DNA of 64,000 bases, taken from assembly GCF_016808095.1 (NCBI RefSeq), contig NC_068970.1, positions 44,675,630 to 44,739,629 of the forward strand, written 5' to 3'. The position numbers and the translations under genes were made by a program. Within the stretch, counting starts at the first letter, position 1. Every line of letters begins with the position of its first letter. Source of the stretch: Vigna angularis. Its lineage: Eukaryota > Streptophyta > Magnoliopsida > Fabales > Fabaceae. The notes beneath the pieces are model-generated. The model was not told the origin of the DNA. It saw only the letters and a list, made by a program, of their open reading frames with translations, and did no database searches. Positions 46,480-59,640 of this stretch are shown piece after piece.

Positions 46480-48204
46480 TCATGGCTGGGTCGGAGGGAG
46501 ATTGAATTCATCTTGTGAAGTAACAGGCAACACTCTCATGACCAGGGCCTTAAAGTTTGTAAACTCTGCTCTCAAATTAGTGATTTCCTGGTCATGTTGC
46601 TCCAGTGCCTGCGTGAGGCGGAGAACGGTCTCGTCAGCAATAGTGGTGGAAGAAGAAGGTTGGTGCTTCAGAGTACCTCCTCTCGATGTTGTATAGTTTG
46701 CAGCGAGTTGTCCTGCACCGTACACTCGTCCCTTTTTCTTCCCACCAACGATGTCGACCCAGCACTGTGTCCTACGGATGTCATCTTCTGCATTACTCGC
46801 ATCATCCGGTGTAGGAGCTGACTCATGTTCAGATCTAACCTGTGAAAGTCTCGTAGAAAATTCTTCCTGTTGAAACATTAAAAGCAATGTTAGAGAATGA
46901 TAGAATAACATAAATGAAAAATTAGTAATGGTAATAGTGTTATTTGCTTACATGAGTCTTCCGAGATCTTTCATCAACGAATTGATTAGTGCCCTTCCTT
47001 ACATGAGTCTGTGCAAAGACCTCATCAACATGGATCGCCCGTCCCAGAGCTTGTGCCTGTAACATAATTTACAATTACAAGTGTACATATGAAATAGAAA
47101 ATACATAACTTATATATGAAAGCAAAAGTTATGTAATGAAATTTTACCATACGAATGGCATGCTCATGAATGGTTATCGACCCACCAGTATGTAGGGTGC
47201 CACCCCTTTCAGATGCTCTGTTCCTCTGGGCTTTGGCACACTTATTGCGAAACTCTACTGTATTCCAATGAGCTAGTAAAGAGTTCCAAATTTGTTCGCC
47301 CAGCCAATAAGGGCGCTCTCCTGCATTGCGGGCATCCCTAAACATCTCTGACAGCCGATAAGATGCTTTCATTTGGAAATTTCTTTGTATCTGTGTTTCA
47401 TGTTCAGGTTTCCACTGCACCTTCATCTGTAACATTAAACAGAACAAACATTGATTAATGAACATACTAAAATAAGAGGGACAATTAGTTTAATGGATTG
47501 TTCACCTGAAAGCTCTCCCATAATGGTTTTTTTTCGTCATCAGGTATTGCTCCCCAAGTAGGCCATGAACTTAAAAACTGTTGCTTAATTGAACGTGTGA
47601 TGGCCTGGGAAGCAACCCTAGATGGAATAAACCTGAATAATAAAAGTCATTTGAATTACAATAGGGTTTAAACATCAAAATGGTTAAAGAAGGGATTAAA
47701 ATCTTACCCTTTACCATCCGGCTCAATCCATGGTTGATCATGGAGGAGCGGGTCAAGACCTTCACCATCACCACTTGAATCTGGATCAGCAGATGGTATG
47801 ATAGTCTCAGAAGGCGGTATACAAGATGAGGAAGGTATAGAAGTAGGTTCAGGGAGAGGAGTCGGGGTAATAACCACAGGGGGAGGAGTGGGGGTTATAA
47901 TCACAGGAGGAGGAATAGGGTCTGCTGCAGGGGTAGTAGAAGGGTGTGCTGCAAGGGTAGGAGAAGGGTGTACTGTAGGGGTAGGATAACGGTGTATTAC
48001 AGAGGTAGGAGTAGGGTCTACTATAGGGGTAGGAAGGTGTATTGTAGGGGTAGGAGGAGGCCTCAGAGATGATGTATTGGGGGCAGCAATGGTAGGTAGA
48101 TTAGTAGGCACCCTAAGTATATACTTTGGTGCCTGTCGTTGCCTCTTTTTAGGTCTTGCTACCCCCTTTCCTTTATCAGGACGTTCTGAACCTTGTCTTG
48201 TCAT
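46480..48204 (-). CDS. TNPA-like protein (Ptta/En/Spm plant transposase family), five exons, 464 aa
   Basis: TNPA-type proteins bind the subterminal repeats and assist the TNP2 transposase. The predicted exons on the minus strand are 48204-47708, 47632-47506, 47426-47148, 47056-46952 and 46866-46480. All have GT/AG borders. They sum to 1395 nt and give an uninterrupted frame of 464 codons plus stop. Exon 1 encodes a Pro/Thr-rich tail-like region (MTRQGSERPDKGKGVARPKK at the start). Exons 2-4 give the conserved part (FLSSWPTWGAIPDDEKKP, RPYWLGEQIWNSLLAHW, HVRKGTNQFVDERSRKTH). Exon 5 has WVDIVGGKKKGRVYG, typical of the family, and a C-terminal coiled coil (ALEQHDQEITNLRAEF). No disabling change is seen, so this gene may still be expressible. 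Confidence 0.8.
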
Positions 48205-48372
48205 TACTGCATTGAAATGGTTACAAATAAAGCGAAAAAAAAAGAAATGAATAAGGAAGGATCAATGGTTTTTAAAGTTAATGTATAAATAATTGCATAC
48301 AAATTTTAAGATGGTATTTTAGATAACTCTAATCAAATGATAGTTCAATTTGCTACAATAGATGTGCAACAT

Positions 48373-48499
48373 TTAGTCCTCGTCATCATGATCTTCATGT
48401 TCATCTTCTTCTTCTTCATCATCGTCATTATCATCATCATCATCATCTTCTTCTTCTTCGTCGTCGTCGTCATCATCATCATCTTCTTCTTCTTCTTCT

Positions 48500-48578
<79 letters not shown>

Positions 48579-51500
48579 GTTCTTCATGACCTTGTATTGC
48601 TACTTCTAATTCATCTCCATCACCATCAACGTCGACCAATGCGGTTATACGTTCAACTTCAATAATTTCTTGTGGTTGTGACATTTGGTCAAGTTGGTAG
48701 GCAACATCTTCCTCAAGCTCATTTGAGTCAATGCGACCTCTAGGCTTGGTTTGTATTGCTACGGCCCAACCACACTTATCAATATTGCGGAATGGTGGAT
48801 ATGGCACATAATAAACCTGTCTGACATTAGTTGGTAGAATGAATGGATCAAACGGTCCATATCTTAATTTCTGGTTGAGTTCGACAATATTAAAGCGTGG
48901 ATCCACTCTAGTACCAGCTCTAGAAGGATCAAACCATTCACAATAAAAAAGTACTACTCTGTTTCGAGAAGTAGTGCTGTTGTACTCTAGCTCATATATT
49001 TTATGAATGATGTCGTAGAAATCATCATAACAATCCTCTGTTAGGCCCTTCACATACACACCACAATTTGATGTTTTCTTTCCTTTAGACCATTCATGTG
49101 TATGGAATTTGTAACCATTGGTGAAGTAAGTGTGCCATTCTTTGACACATCTCATTGGCCAATTCGAGAGATGTCTTAACTCTTGAACTGTGGGAGTTAA
49201 TGGCTGATTACAAACCTACAAAGACACTAAAAGAATTATAAAATCAAGAGTCAAATTATACGGTTTCTAAACATAGGAAAAAGTACGGACCTGATTTCTA
49301 AACCAATGGGGAAACTCATAGTGTATTCTAGCAGAAGTATTTCCTTCTGCGACTTGCTCAACCACAAGAAATGAGTTGGTACAAATGAAATTCATTAGTG
49401 TATAACAATTGTGTCGTTGGAAAGATAAGAGATGGATGATGACATACTCAAGGTACGGCTTAACTTCACTGCAATTGATTAAGACATGGACATGAGCAGA
49501 ATTGAATTCAGCATCAGTTAACCAATGTGTGAATTTTTTCCCTGCGTGACGGCCTGATTGTCGGAAAACTGATAATGCACCTTCACGTGGTTCAACTTTT
49601 CATTGCATTTCATTTCTGACATGAGTGGGGACAACATGAAGTTTTTGAAATAATGTGAACAAAAATATGTTGTCTCTCTGTGCAAGTAAGCTGCACAAAT
49701 CGAGCCTTCTACTCTAGCTTTATTTTTAACTAAACGTTTGGATTCTCCCATAAACCTTTCAAATGGATACATCCACCTGTATTGCACAGGTCCCCCAAGC
49801 CAAGCTTCATATGCAAGATGAATTGGAATATGCTCCATTGAATCAAAGAATGCAGGAGGGAATATTCTTTCTAATTTTTAGAGAATAATTGGGATATTTT
49901 CATCCATCTTTTTAAGGGAATTCTCCTTTAGTGTCGTGCAACACAAATCTTTAAAGAAGTTACTAATTTCTATCAGTGGATTTAACACGTGCATTGGCAA
50001 ACAACTGAACGCAAGAGGGATGAAAGTCTCCATGAATACATGACAATCATGACTCTTCAACCCTTGAATAGTACCGTTCTGAACATTGGCACATCTGGAC
50101 AAGTTAGAAGCATATCCATCTGGCATTCTAAGCTCCTTGATCCATCCACACACTATTCTTGCCTCGTCTTTTGACATGGTGTAATTTGCTTTTGGTTTAA
50201 ATAATCGGCTGTTACCTTGCACCTTCAACTCTAAGTCTTTTTGTCCACAATACAAAGGTAAATCTTTTCTTGCTTTCTCATTATCTTTTGTCTTACCTAT
50301 AACATTCATAACTGTGTTGAAGACATTGACATAGAAATTTTTTTTTGTGTGCATGACGTCGAGGTTGTGTCTGAGCAAGTTGACTTTCCAATAGGGAAGT
50401 TCCCAGAATATGCCTCTTTTAGTCCAATTATGCCATTCTCCAAACCCTTCTATCCTATTCTGACCAGATTCAGTGACTTTTGGATAGTCTTTAACTCTTC
50501 TCCAAACGTGTGATCCAGTCAACTTCGGCGGGGGCAAATCCGTTTCAACTTGCCCTTTGCGAAATGCCTTTTTGTTTCTTCTAAAGGGGTGATCAATGGG
50601 CAAGAACCGTCGATGGCAGTCAAACCAACTACTTTTCCGACCATAACTCAATTGGAATGACTTTGTATGTTCAATGCAATGTGGACAAGCTAATCGACCA
50701 TGCGTGCTCCAACTAGATAACATGTCATACGCTGTGAAGTCATTAATAGTCCACATCAAGGCTGCCCTCATAAGGAAATTTTGCTTCCTTGAAACGTCAT
50801 ACGTCTAAACACCATTCCATAACTTCTTCAAATCATCAACCAAAGGCTCTAAATAAACATCAATCAATGATTTGGGATTAGATGGATCTGGTATTATACA
50901 CGATAAAAACATGTAAGGCTTTGTCATACACATCTCAGGTGGTAGATTGTATGGGGTAACTATCACGGGCAAGCATGAATATTGTGATGCAGAGGCCTGA
51001 ATGTACGGGGTAAACCCATCAGAGCATAAACCAAGTCTGACGTTACGCGGTTCACTAGCAAAGGATGGATGTTTACGATTGAAGTGCTTCCAAGCTTCAC
51101 CATCATAAGGATGACGCAAAAATCCTTCAGTTTTGTTACCATCATGCCATGTCATGTGTTCTGATGTTTGCATTAAAGTAAACATTCTTTGTAATCTTGG
51201 AATTATAGGTAAGTAGAACATGGACTTTAAGGGAATTGGTTTTTTTTGCCTCCGTCCAGCATGCATCGTATGATATCGAGGTGAGCCAAAAAACTTGCAT
51301 TCAACCAACAATGCATCATTTTTGCCACTGTCATTGTCATAGAATAACATACATCCATTAACACAACAATTAATCTTCTTGACTTTCAATCCCAACTTTG
51401 AAACACATTTTTTGGCTTGGTAATAATTCTTCGGCATAAAATTGTTTGGTGGTGTCAAATCTAACATCAATTTTGTATAGAAGTCCACTGCTTGAATGGG

Positions 51501-52121
51501 AACGTTCCAATTAGATTTTCCAGCCATGAGTCTAATGCACACTGACAATTTTGACTCAGATGAACCTTCAAATACAGGTAGATTTGCCTCTGTCAGTAAA
51601 TTGTAAAACCTCTGAGTGGTTTCATTTGGAGACTCTTCATCATGACTATTGTTTGCTTCTTGTTCGACATGACGACGAAGAGCATTGTCGACCATCTCTT
51701 GCATATAGGCAAATTGATCTATCTCAAATGTATGTACAATAGTATTCGAACCTGATGCAAGCCGTTTTTCAGCTACAGTAGAGGTCGAAGGAATTTCTTC
51801 ACCATCATATGTCCAAATCGTGTAATTAGGCATGAACCCTTTTTGGTAAAGGTGAAGTTTGACCACTTCATCTTTCAAAATCCTTGTACATTCGCACTTG
51901 ATGCATGGACATCGAATCCCTCCATCAAGGGCATAATATTGATATCGTCGGGCCGTCTCCACAAACTCTTCAACTCCAATGACAAAAGATTCCTTCAAAC
52001 CTCTCCGTCCACTATAACAACGGTCGTACATCCATCCATGATGATTGGGAAAATGGGCCACGTTTTGTGACAAGCCAAACAGATAAAAACTTAGCCAAAA
52101 CAGCAACACTCCATGTGACAT
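48373..52121 (-). pseudogene. TNP2-type CACTA transposase, broken by two stops and a frameshift
   Basis: The order is N-terminal transposase-associated domain (WMYDRCYSG ... IRCPCIKCEC, near 52040-51860) and the transposase_21 core. A TAG at 50805-50807 falls inside GV-stop-TYDVSRK. A second core part follows (AALMWTINDFTAYDMLSSWS). A TAA at 49878-49880 precedes KLERIFPPAFFDSMEHI. The DUF4218-like part (YRWMYPFERFMG) shifts frame near 49600, since the correct frame resumes with EGALSVFRQSGR and HWLTDAEFN. After an intron (about 49290-49217) comes the DUF4216-like part (YVKGLTED ... [13 protein letters not shown]). Both stops are in the same frame, so they are single-base lesions. An acidic repeat tail ends the protein. 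The 5' start is unresolved. Confidence 0.9.
48400..48585. repeat. (TTC/GAA)n and (ATC/GAT)n microsatellite coding an acidic tail
   Basis: On the minus strand this encodes a run of more than 40 Glu followed by blocks of Asp and Glu at the C-terminus of the transposase frame. On the + strand it gives a spurious poly-Phe frame. Confidence 0.9.
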
Positions 52122-52689
52122 AAGTAATAAACCTATTACTACTCAAGTCGAACATGGAAGGCAATTTGAACACTATTGTCATAGGCATTCAATATGGGCA
52201 TGCAAAGACAAGTCCTCAGTATTGAAATGTCTTTGACATCCCAAGTGGTTGTGTATTAAATTTGGGGGAGTCAATTTTTTGACATTACTGAAGTTCTCTT
52301 TTATAGAGTACTTCCACATATTTTGTACATTGTAAGTGTTTAAGGTACTTTCACCCTTCTCATTCCATTGAGAATGTGTGTAGTAACATAGGACTTTAAA
52401 AGACTACTTAACTCAATCAAGTTGTAGCCTAATAAATGAACATACAGTATAGAGGAACATACAATATATACATCAACATACAACATATACATGAACATTC
52501 ACTCATGGTCTAAATGTAGGTTTGATAACAAATTTCTGCAAGGAAATAAAATTTTCACCTACTTTAGTCTATTTATATGTGTTCAATAGTCAAATTCTGT
52601 TTTTCTTTTTATTTTTCAATTGAGACGTCATTTTTATCTTTCTTTTATCTTTTAAAAGTGGTGTAGATAGTTAGTTTACTATTTTGGTG

Positions 52690-55150
52690 AGTACTTTAAT
52701 AGACTTTGCATTCTTTGCACTTTTAGTGTATTTTAGGTACTACTTTTAGGTTTCTAAGTTGTCAAATTTAGAGTTTTAGGTTTTTTTTGTAGTGTGAGTT
52801 CTTAATTAGCTAGGTTCTACCATTATTAACTTGTTAGGATAGTTTAGTTGTAGTATATTTTCCTAGTTTAGTGTAGTTTGCAATTGTAGTACAATTTTTT
52901 TGAGGTTTGAGTAGTGATTTTTAGCTATTTCATCTACTTTTTTAGGTGCCAAGTACACAAACTTTGAGATATAGCTAGCTCATCTATTGTGTCATGTTTC
53001 TTAGCTTCCTTTAACAACTTTAAACTTGTTAGGATGTGTAGAATACACAGTCTTAGGTTACTTTAGGTCAATTCCCATTTTTTAACCTACTTAGTACACT
53101 TTTTAGGTCTAAGTAGCCAAATTTTGAGATTTTGGTACTTGATCCATTTTGACATCTTTCTTAACTTTATTTAAGTACTTTAAACTTGTTAGGATAAGAA
53201 CATTACACATTCTTAGGTTAGTTTAGGTGAATTTCGAAATTGTCACCTATTTAGTACATTATTTAGGTTCTAGGGTGTCATATTTTGAGTTATAGGTTGT
53301 TTTTGTAGTGTGAGTTTGTAGTTAGACTTCTTTATGAATGTTCTATACTGTTTTTGATCATATCATTCCATCTGGAAACATCATACCAGCTTTTGCCAAT
53401 CCAGAAATAAAGATTAAAGTTTGGCAAATTTCAAACAGCACATGAAATGCACACTGCACCAGAAAATGACTTTGAAAATGGTGGTTTCAAACCCAAAAAT
53501 GCTTGGAAGTGTTTCAACAGCTCAAGTGATGCTTCAAGAAAGTTTATATAATCAATTTGAAGGTGTGTAATGACTTAAACAATAAAGAAAAAGACTACAC
53601 CAGAAAATCACTGCTCTACTTCCAAACATGAGCAAAATTTGGTGGTTTAAAGGCTGATTTTGCACAAACACGTTTGGACACATAATTTGATGTTTTGAGC
53701 AACTTTGTATCATCAATTTGGATGTGTTTAAACACTGAAACAACCAAGAAACACACTGCAGCAGAAAATCACTAGTTCACTTCCAATTTTAGGCAAAAGT
53801 GATGGTTTAGGAAGTGATTTTGCATAATGGCTCAAATTTGACCAAATGAAGAGTTCATACAAGTTCCAAATGACAAAATAAACTTGCAGTAATGGTAAAA
53901 ATGCACTGAAACAATCAGATTCATCAAATCACCCCTGCTGCAGCCAATTATGCAGCATTTTTTACACCAAATTTGCACCAGAATTGAAAACAAATACTAG
54001 AATCAAACTGGACAGCACAAACAAAGCTTATGGAAGTCCTAATTCACTAGATCTAGCTGGAGAATATTAGCTACGAGATGTTTAAAGACATAAAACACAT
54101 GCAAGGATATCAATCACGGTGAAAAGATTGATTAAAATCTGTGACAACACTTTGCTAATGGATTTTAAGCAACTTAGATATGCTTTTTGCATTTTATGGA
54201 TTAATACAAGTTGCCACTACTTGAGACATGTGTAATAACATCAAATGAACGTGTTCAAATCTTGAGAACAACAAAATGTGCACTGGAATAGGTTTTGGAT
54301 ATTGCACTAGATTTGAAAATTATTTGCAGACTTTGAAAACCAGAACAACTTTTTTTATGCTTTAGCTTATATCATCCAGGCTAGACATTGCCTCATTGCC
54401 TTTTATGGATTGATATATTGCTACACATGGATCTAAACACAAATTTGCAAAGAAAACACTGAAAATAAAGGCTGGAACATAATCAACACTTCATGACAGA
54501 AATAACACTGCACATAAGGCACATGACTTTAGACAAAACTGGAAAATGAATATGCAAGCTAGAATTCAACTCAAGAAAATGAATTTCACTGATTAAAATG
54601 ATGAAGAAACATTAAGGAACACTGGAAGTACAAGCACAACAAGTACAAACACGATTTAAACCAATTTCTCACCTTTTTAGTACACTTTTTTAGGTTCTAA
54701 CTTCTCAAAAGTTGAGTTTTAGGTACTTGTTTGCTTTTGAGTAGTTTCCTAGTGTCATTTCACTACTTTATACTTGTTAGGATATTAACATTAGTTATTG
54801 TTAGTCTACTTTAGGTGAATTGCCTCTTTCTCGCCCTTTTAGTAAACTTTTTTAGGTAGAAGCATACTCAAACTTTGAAGTTGAGGTAATTCTTTGCTTT
54901 TGACAAATTTCCTAGCTTCATTCTACTAGTTTAAACTTGTTAGGATGTTAAATATAGTAGTACTCTTTTTAGGTTTTAGGTAGTCAAATTTTGAGATTTT
55001 TCTACTTGATCCAATTTGACATCTCTATTACCTTCATTTAAGTACTTTAAACTTGTTAGGATAACAACAATATACTTTCTTTGGTTATATTAGGTGAATT
55101 TCGAAATTGACACCTATTTAGAACACTTTTCATGTTTTAAGTACTTTAAT
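52690..55150 (+). repeat. Diverged ~200-bp repeats split in two blocks
   Basis: The recurring core words are AAACTTGTTAGGAT, TTAGGTGAATT and TAGTACACTTTTTAGG. There are about three copies in 52690-53320 and three in 54660-55150. Confidence 0.6.
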
Positions 55151-56287
55151 TTTGAGACTTCACAATTGAAGTCCAAAATCATATGTTAAACTTTGACTTT
55201 AGAGTTCACTTTCACAATTAAAGTCGAAATTCATGTACAGGTTGTTGGAGACTTTAAGAGACATATCTTTTAACATGTTGAAGGCCAAATTAATCACTGG
55301 AGTGCCCTTAACCACTACCAGTTGGAGCAAAGTTAATAAAGTTTAACCTAAGAGATGGTCTAGTTTAGCCTTAGTAAGGAATTTTAAGTTTTTTAGTTAA
55401 TATATAAACTATAAAACAACTATAACTTTGGTTCCTCCTTCTAGTTTGGTAACTTGGGGGATTCAAGATAGTATATAACCAACATATATGCATGTTGGTT
55501 TGTCCTTGTACTCTACTTCATCCTTATAGTTACTCATTTTAAGTCTTACCCTGTATTGAAAGAAATTTTTAAGGGTGTTGTCATGGTCTTTTTCCAAGAG
55601 GGAATTTCGGTAAAAGGGTGGGGAACAAGGTGTGGAGATTATATATAAGAAGAATATGCAACACAGACAGCACAAGAGAGAAGACAAAAGACGAAAGAGA
55701 AAGAGAGATAAAAGGCAAACAAAATTTTATTTACCAAAAGGAGGGCCAGCATGTTTATTTATCAAATTGTTGCATGGCTATAGGCTTTTAGACAGATCAA
55801 TCATGAGCAAAATAAAGCAAGGCAAACAGAATAAGACATCATTTACCTACCTGGAAATGATGAAGTCTTCGACACTTGAGTGTAGCCCTTAAACAATGAC
55901 ACTTTTGCAACTAACTTTAACCCACTCCGTTTGAAGCTTCCAAACGTTATGTGCTCCTAATTGAAACCCCAAAACCTTGTACAATAATGGACAATTTTAA
56001 TTAGCAAAACGCAACAACAACAAAAGATTAATCATCAAACACCCTATATCCATCCCAAACTTAAACAACTTTAAATTTAAGGTTTCTGACAACATTTACC
56101 AGAATCTACTTATGCAAACAGTTGACTTGTCAAAGTAACATGTGTTTCCACTAACTCTGTCCGTGAATTAATTTGGTCCATGAGCCATGTTCATTTGGTT
56201 TTGTCATATAAGATAATTCTATTGTCCACTCACGGCCAGATTATAAACAAAGCTACTTACTTCTTCATCATACACAATTACCACTTC

Positions 56288-56325
<38 letters not shown>
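56288..56325. repeat. (TA)n microsatellite
   Basis: About 17 TA units, uninterrupted. Confidence 0.95.
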
Positions 56326-56327
<2 letters not shown>

Positions 56328-57789
56328 GATTCCATGGTGGCTAATATTACTTGACTGTCATATGCAGAGATTTCTACACCAACAAAATGAGACTTGTAGT
56401 CCATCATTTCAAATGATAATAATCTGGCAGTGAAAGTGGATTTAAAAAGCAAGAAACAATTATAAGTTGCAATGTGAATTCACTCGTTCACTTCCATTTT
56501 AAAGCCAATTTTGATGGTTTAAGAGATGATTATGCATATAGGCATAAAAATGATCATTTGAACAGTGCACACAACTTTAAAATGGAAAAATAAACTTGCT
56601 CAAACTTTGTATATGCACAAACACAACAAGATTCAACAAATCATACCAGACATTGCCAAATATGCATGAAAATGTTACCAAAACTACACCATAATTCAGA
56701 ATTCAATGAAATGAAATGAAGACAACAGTTGCAATGACTCTAAGACATCCTAAAACACTTGATATAACTGTAGAGAATCAGCTAGAAGAATTTAAACACA
56801 TAAGACACAAGCAAAGATATCAATCACGGTGAAAAGATTGATCAAAAAAGCAATAACAACACCTTGTTTCAGGATTTACTAGCAACTCAACTATTCTTTT
56901 TGCACTTTAGTGATTAATACAGGTTGCTATTACTTGAACATGTTTAATATCATTATATAAACTTGCACATTGCTTAAGAAACAAAAAAGTTCCACTGAAA
57001 CAGATTTATGAGATTGCACCAGATTTATTCCCTTTTGTGTAGAATTTTTGAAACAGAATCATGTTTTAACTGATGTAGCACATATAATCAAGGCTAGGCA
57101 TTGTCTCATTGCCTTATATGATTCATAAATGCCTACAAATGCACTGCAACTAGAGAAAAGAATCAAACCTTAGCTGGAAAAAAAATTCTGCACTAGAAAA
57201 AGTCCCTAGTTAGGTGGTTTGATACTAAAAAACATATACAAGTGATTTAAACACACAACTGAATGTTCAAGTAACTTTATTTGATGATTTTAATTGTCTT
57301 TAAACTCTAAAATGAGTTATAAACAGCCTGCAACTCAAAATCACTACTCCACTTCTATTTTAACTCAAAAAGTGATGGTTTTCACCGTGTTAAATGTCCT
57401 TGCAATGTCCAGTTCGAGTTTGATGATGCTTAGTTGTTGTTTTCAAGATTAGTTTAGTGTATTTACACTTTCTACAATCATTTGCATTGATAGCTAGCTG
57501 TTTGAATCATTATAACTTAGAATGAGGTGTGTAGTTGTTTAATTTGCTACATTATTAGCTGTTATAAGGTCAAATTTTGGAATCTACTATTTCTATGCCA
57601 AATAATAGCTCAAAATACTTTGTTTTGATGATTTAAAGTTGTTCTAAAATTCTAATTTGACTTATAACCACTGTTGTGCAATTTCACAACTCAAAACCTC
57701 AATTTACAATTCATTTTTTCTAGTGCAAAGTTGAATCCAACTCTGATTTTTGAATTTGTGCATTTGTAATTGGTTTGGGTTGTATAACT

Positions 57790-58795
57790 ATGAGACCTGA
57801 CCATACAAAAACAATGGTAGGTGTCTTCCCTCTCCTTCCCATCAATCCTTTTGCAAAAGGGTAAAGATGTGTCAATTCCCAAAAACAGAAAAAAAACACC
57901 ACCAAGTAGACGGCTCCATTGAGAAATCACACTGTATATTTTTCTGCTAACTCCAACTGCTATTCCTATCAGGTTAACCATCATGATTGTGATTGGTGGT
58001 ATCATAAGGGATGTCCACTTCACAACATAGAGATCAGCAAACTCATCATCTACATCATCCCCACCAGATTTTTATGTCAAGGTGAAAGAGATTTCATTCT
58101 CTGCTATCACTTTGAGCAAACCCTGCAGCACTGCAGCTAGATGTGCACTTGTTCCTCCAATCAACCAAAACTGCTCGTTTCTCCACCACTCTTCCAGCTC
58201 AATGTTGGACCACTTGATTTCAAGCACAGCCAGCATGCACAAAGTCACAGTGATGGTCAAGAGATAAACAAGGAAAGTGACGTTGAGAGTTTGAACAATG
58301 AATTGGCCTGAGAAGAGGGAGAGTGCAGGGAGGAAGCACTAGACTATAAGGAAAAAGGAAGTGAATGGATAGATTCCAACATTAAGGTATGCAATCCATT
58401 GGAGAAACTTCATTCTTGGGCTAGCTAGAAATGCATTGTTTCTTGAGAAGAATATTTCAACCGACCCAGTTGCCCATCTTAGGACTTGATGTAGTCTGTC
58501 AGTGAGATTTATGGGAGCTGTGCCACGGAATGCATCACGCTTGGTAACAAAGTAAACTAATTTCCATCCTCTATTGTGCATCCTGTAGCCAATAACGACA
58601 TCCTCAGTAATTGATCCATAGATCCATCCGACACGCTGTCCCCATTCAGTTTTATCCTCGTACCAACAACAGATCACACTGATGGCCTCTGCCACGGTTG
58701 ATGCATCAAGAAGCTCATGTGGTATGGTGAAGGCGCCAGGAGGGCGCTCATTCTTCACTGTAGGGTGATCAGCAAATGGATTTAAGATCAAACCG
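57790..58795 (-). pseudogene. Captured C-terminal fragment of a cellulose synthase-like D (CSLD) gene
   Basis: CSLD proteins are Golgi or plasma-membrane family-2 glycosyltransferases of tip-growing and dividing cells. The minus strand starts inside the catalytic region ([16 protein letters not shown]). It keeps the TED motif ([13 protein letters not shown]) and the QxxRW motif ([17 protein letters not shown]), then several transmembrane helices ([48 protein letters not shown]). It ends near [15 protein letters not shown]. Lesions are a TAG near 58340 in place of Tyr, a TAA near 58071 in place of Ser, and a frameshift in a T-run near 57890. About 335 codons remain and the introns in this stretch are absent. 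It lies wholly inside the inner CACTA element, so it was captured and then decayed. Confidence 0.92.
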
Positions 58796-58799
58796 ATTA

Positions 58800-59485
58800 A
58801 ACGGATTGCTCGATATAAGTGGTTAGTATAACTATTTTTTTTATGGTGGTTGGACTTAGTAACCTACAAGTCCTACTTAGTACACTTTAAACCATTCAAT
58901 CAATATCAAAGGTTCACTTCGTAGTTAAAGTTTTGCGTAGTTAGAGCACACAATTGCACGCATTAGAAGCAAAGGCAACAGACCAATAAACTTTCTCAAT
59001 CAAACAACATCATACACTGCTGCCACAAGAACATCAAACACATTCAAGAACATTGTAACTCATAATGAATTTTTAAACGCACAACTTACCTCAACCAAGA
59101 AAGCCCTTGACGATGGCAACCTTTGTACAACACGACAGCCACACAAGCCCACAATGACCCCTCCAACAAGTCCCTCAACCAACTTCCTTCAAGTTCTGAG
59201 CACACCATCCAGAGGTCGCCACAACATCGTCGTCACGCCACGACCACCACCTTCGAACAACCCCCTCGGAATAATGTAATCCCTCAACCACCACCCTCCT
59301 CACCGGCACTATCCTAACGTCGACACAGCAATTGCAGCAAAAAAGGGGTTAATTTTGATTTCAGAACGACAAAGGAAGATGCTTGGGGTTTCTGAGGTGA
59401 GAGACGAAAAATTGGGGGAAAGCTTCTGTGGAAACTAAAATTTGGAGAATGGGAGAGGGAAATCCCAAATTTTCATTTCACTAGG
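58800..59485 (-). other. Upstream region of the inner CACTA element
   Basis: Leader-like sequence between the CSLD fragment and the right subterminal repeats. It is GC-richer at 59090-59330. It would contain the promoter and first untranslated exon of the minus-strand transposon transcript, but no specific site can be shown. Confidence 0.4.
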
Positions 59486-59486
59486 T

Positions 59487-59640
59487 CGATGCTTGTACCG
59501 ACGGCCTATGGAGCCTTCGGTAAACTCAAAAAGCCTTCGGTAATCAACCACTTACATGACCGTCGGTACATCCTTCGGTAAATCAACTTTACCGAAGGCC
59601 CCAAAGGCCGTCAGTATTATTCCTTCGGAAATTAACGCTT
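59487..59640. repeat. Right subterminal repeats of the inner CACTA element
   Basis: Six or so copies of GCCTTCGGTAA / TTACCGAAGGC and CCGTCGGTA in both orientations, matching the left array. Confidence 0.85.

Larger units (their letters stand above)
52122..57785. other. Non-coding interior of the inner CACTA element
   Basis: Two kinds of repeats fill it. A ~180-220-bp unit (ACTTGTTAGGATA ... TTAGGTGAATT ... TTTTTAGGTxC) recurs at 52690-53320 and 54660-55150. A longer direct duplication places 53360-54640 against about 56400-57370, both with AATCACGGTGAAAAGATTGA. There is a TATATATAAG box near 55640 and (TA)n at 56290-56324. I see no protein domain. Confidence 0.65.

Noticed and set aside
48337..48609. 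Long + strand poly-Phe frame and the Lys-rich minus-strand frame over the TTC/GAA tract
   Set aside because: They are off-frame readings of the microsatellite. Only the Glu/Asp frame continues the transposase.
49518..52121. Three open frames that could be annotated as three separate genes
   Set aside because: They are one transposase. The first three segments share a frame, are separated by single stop codons, and the peptides join as expected for TNP2.
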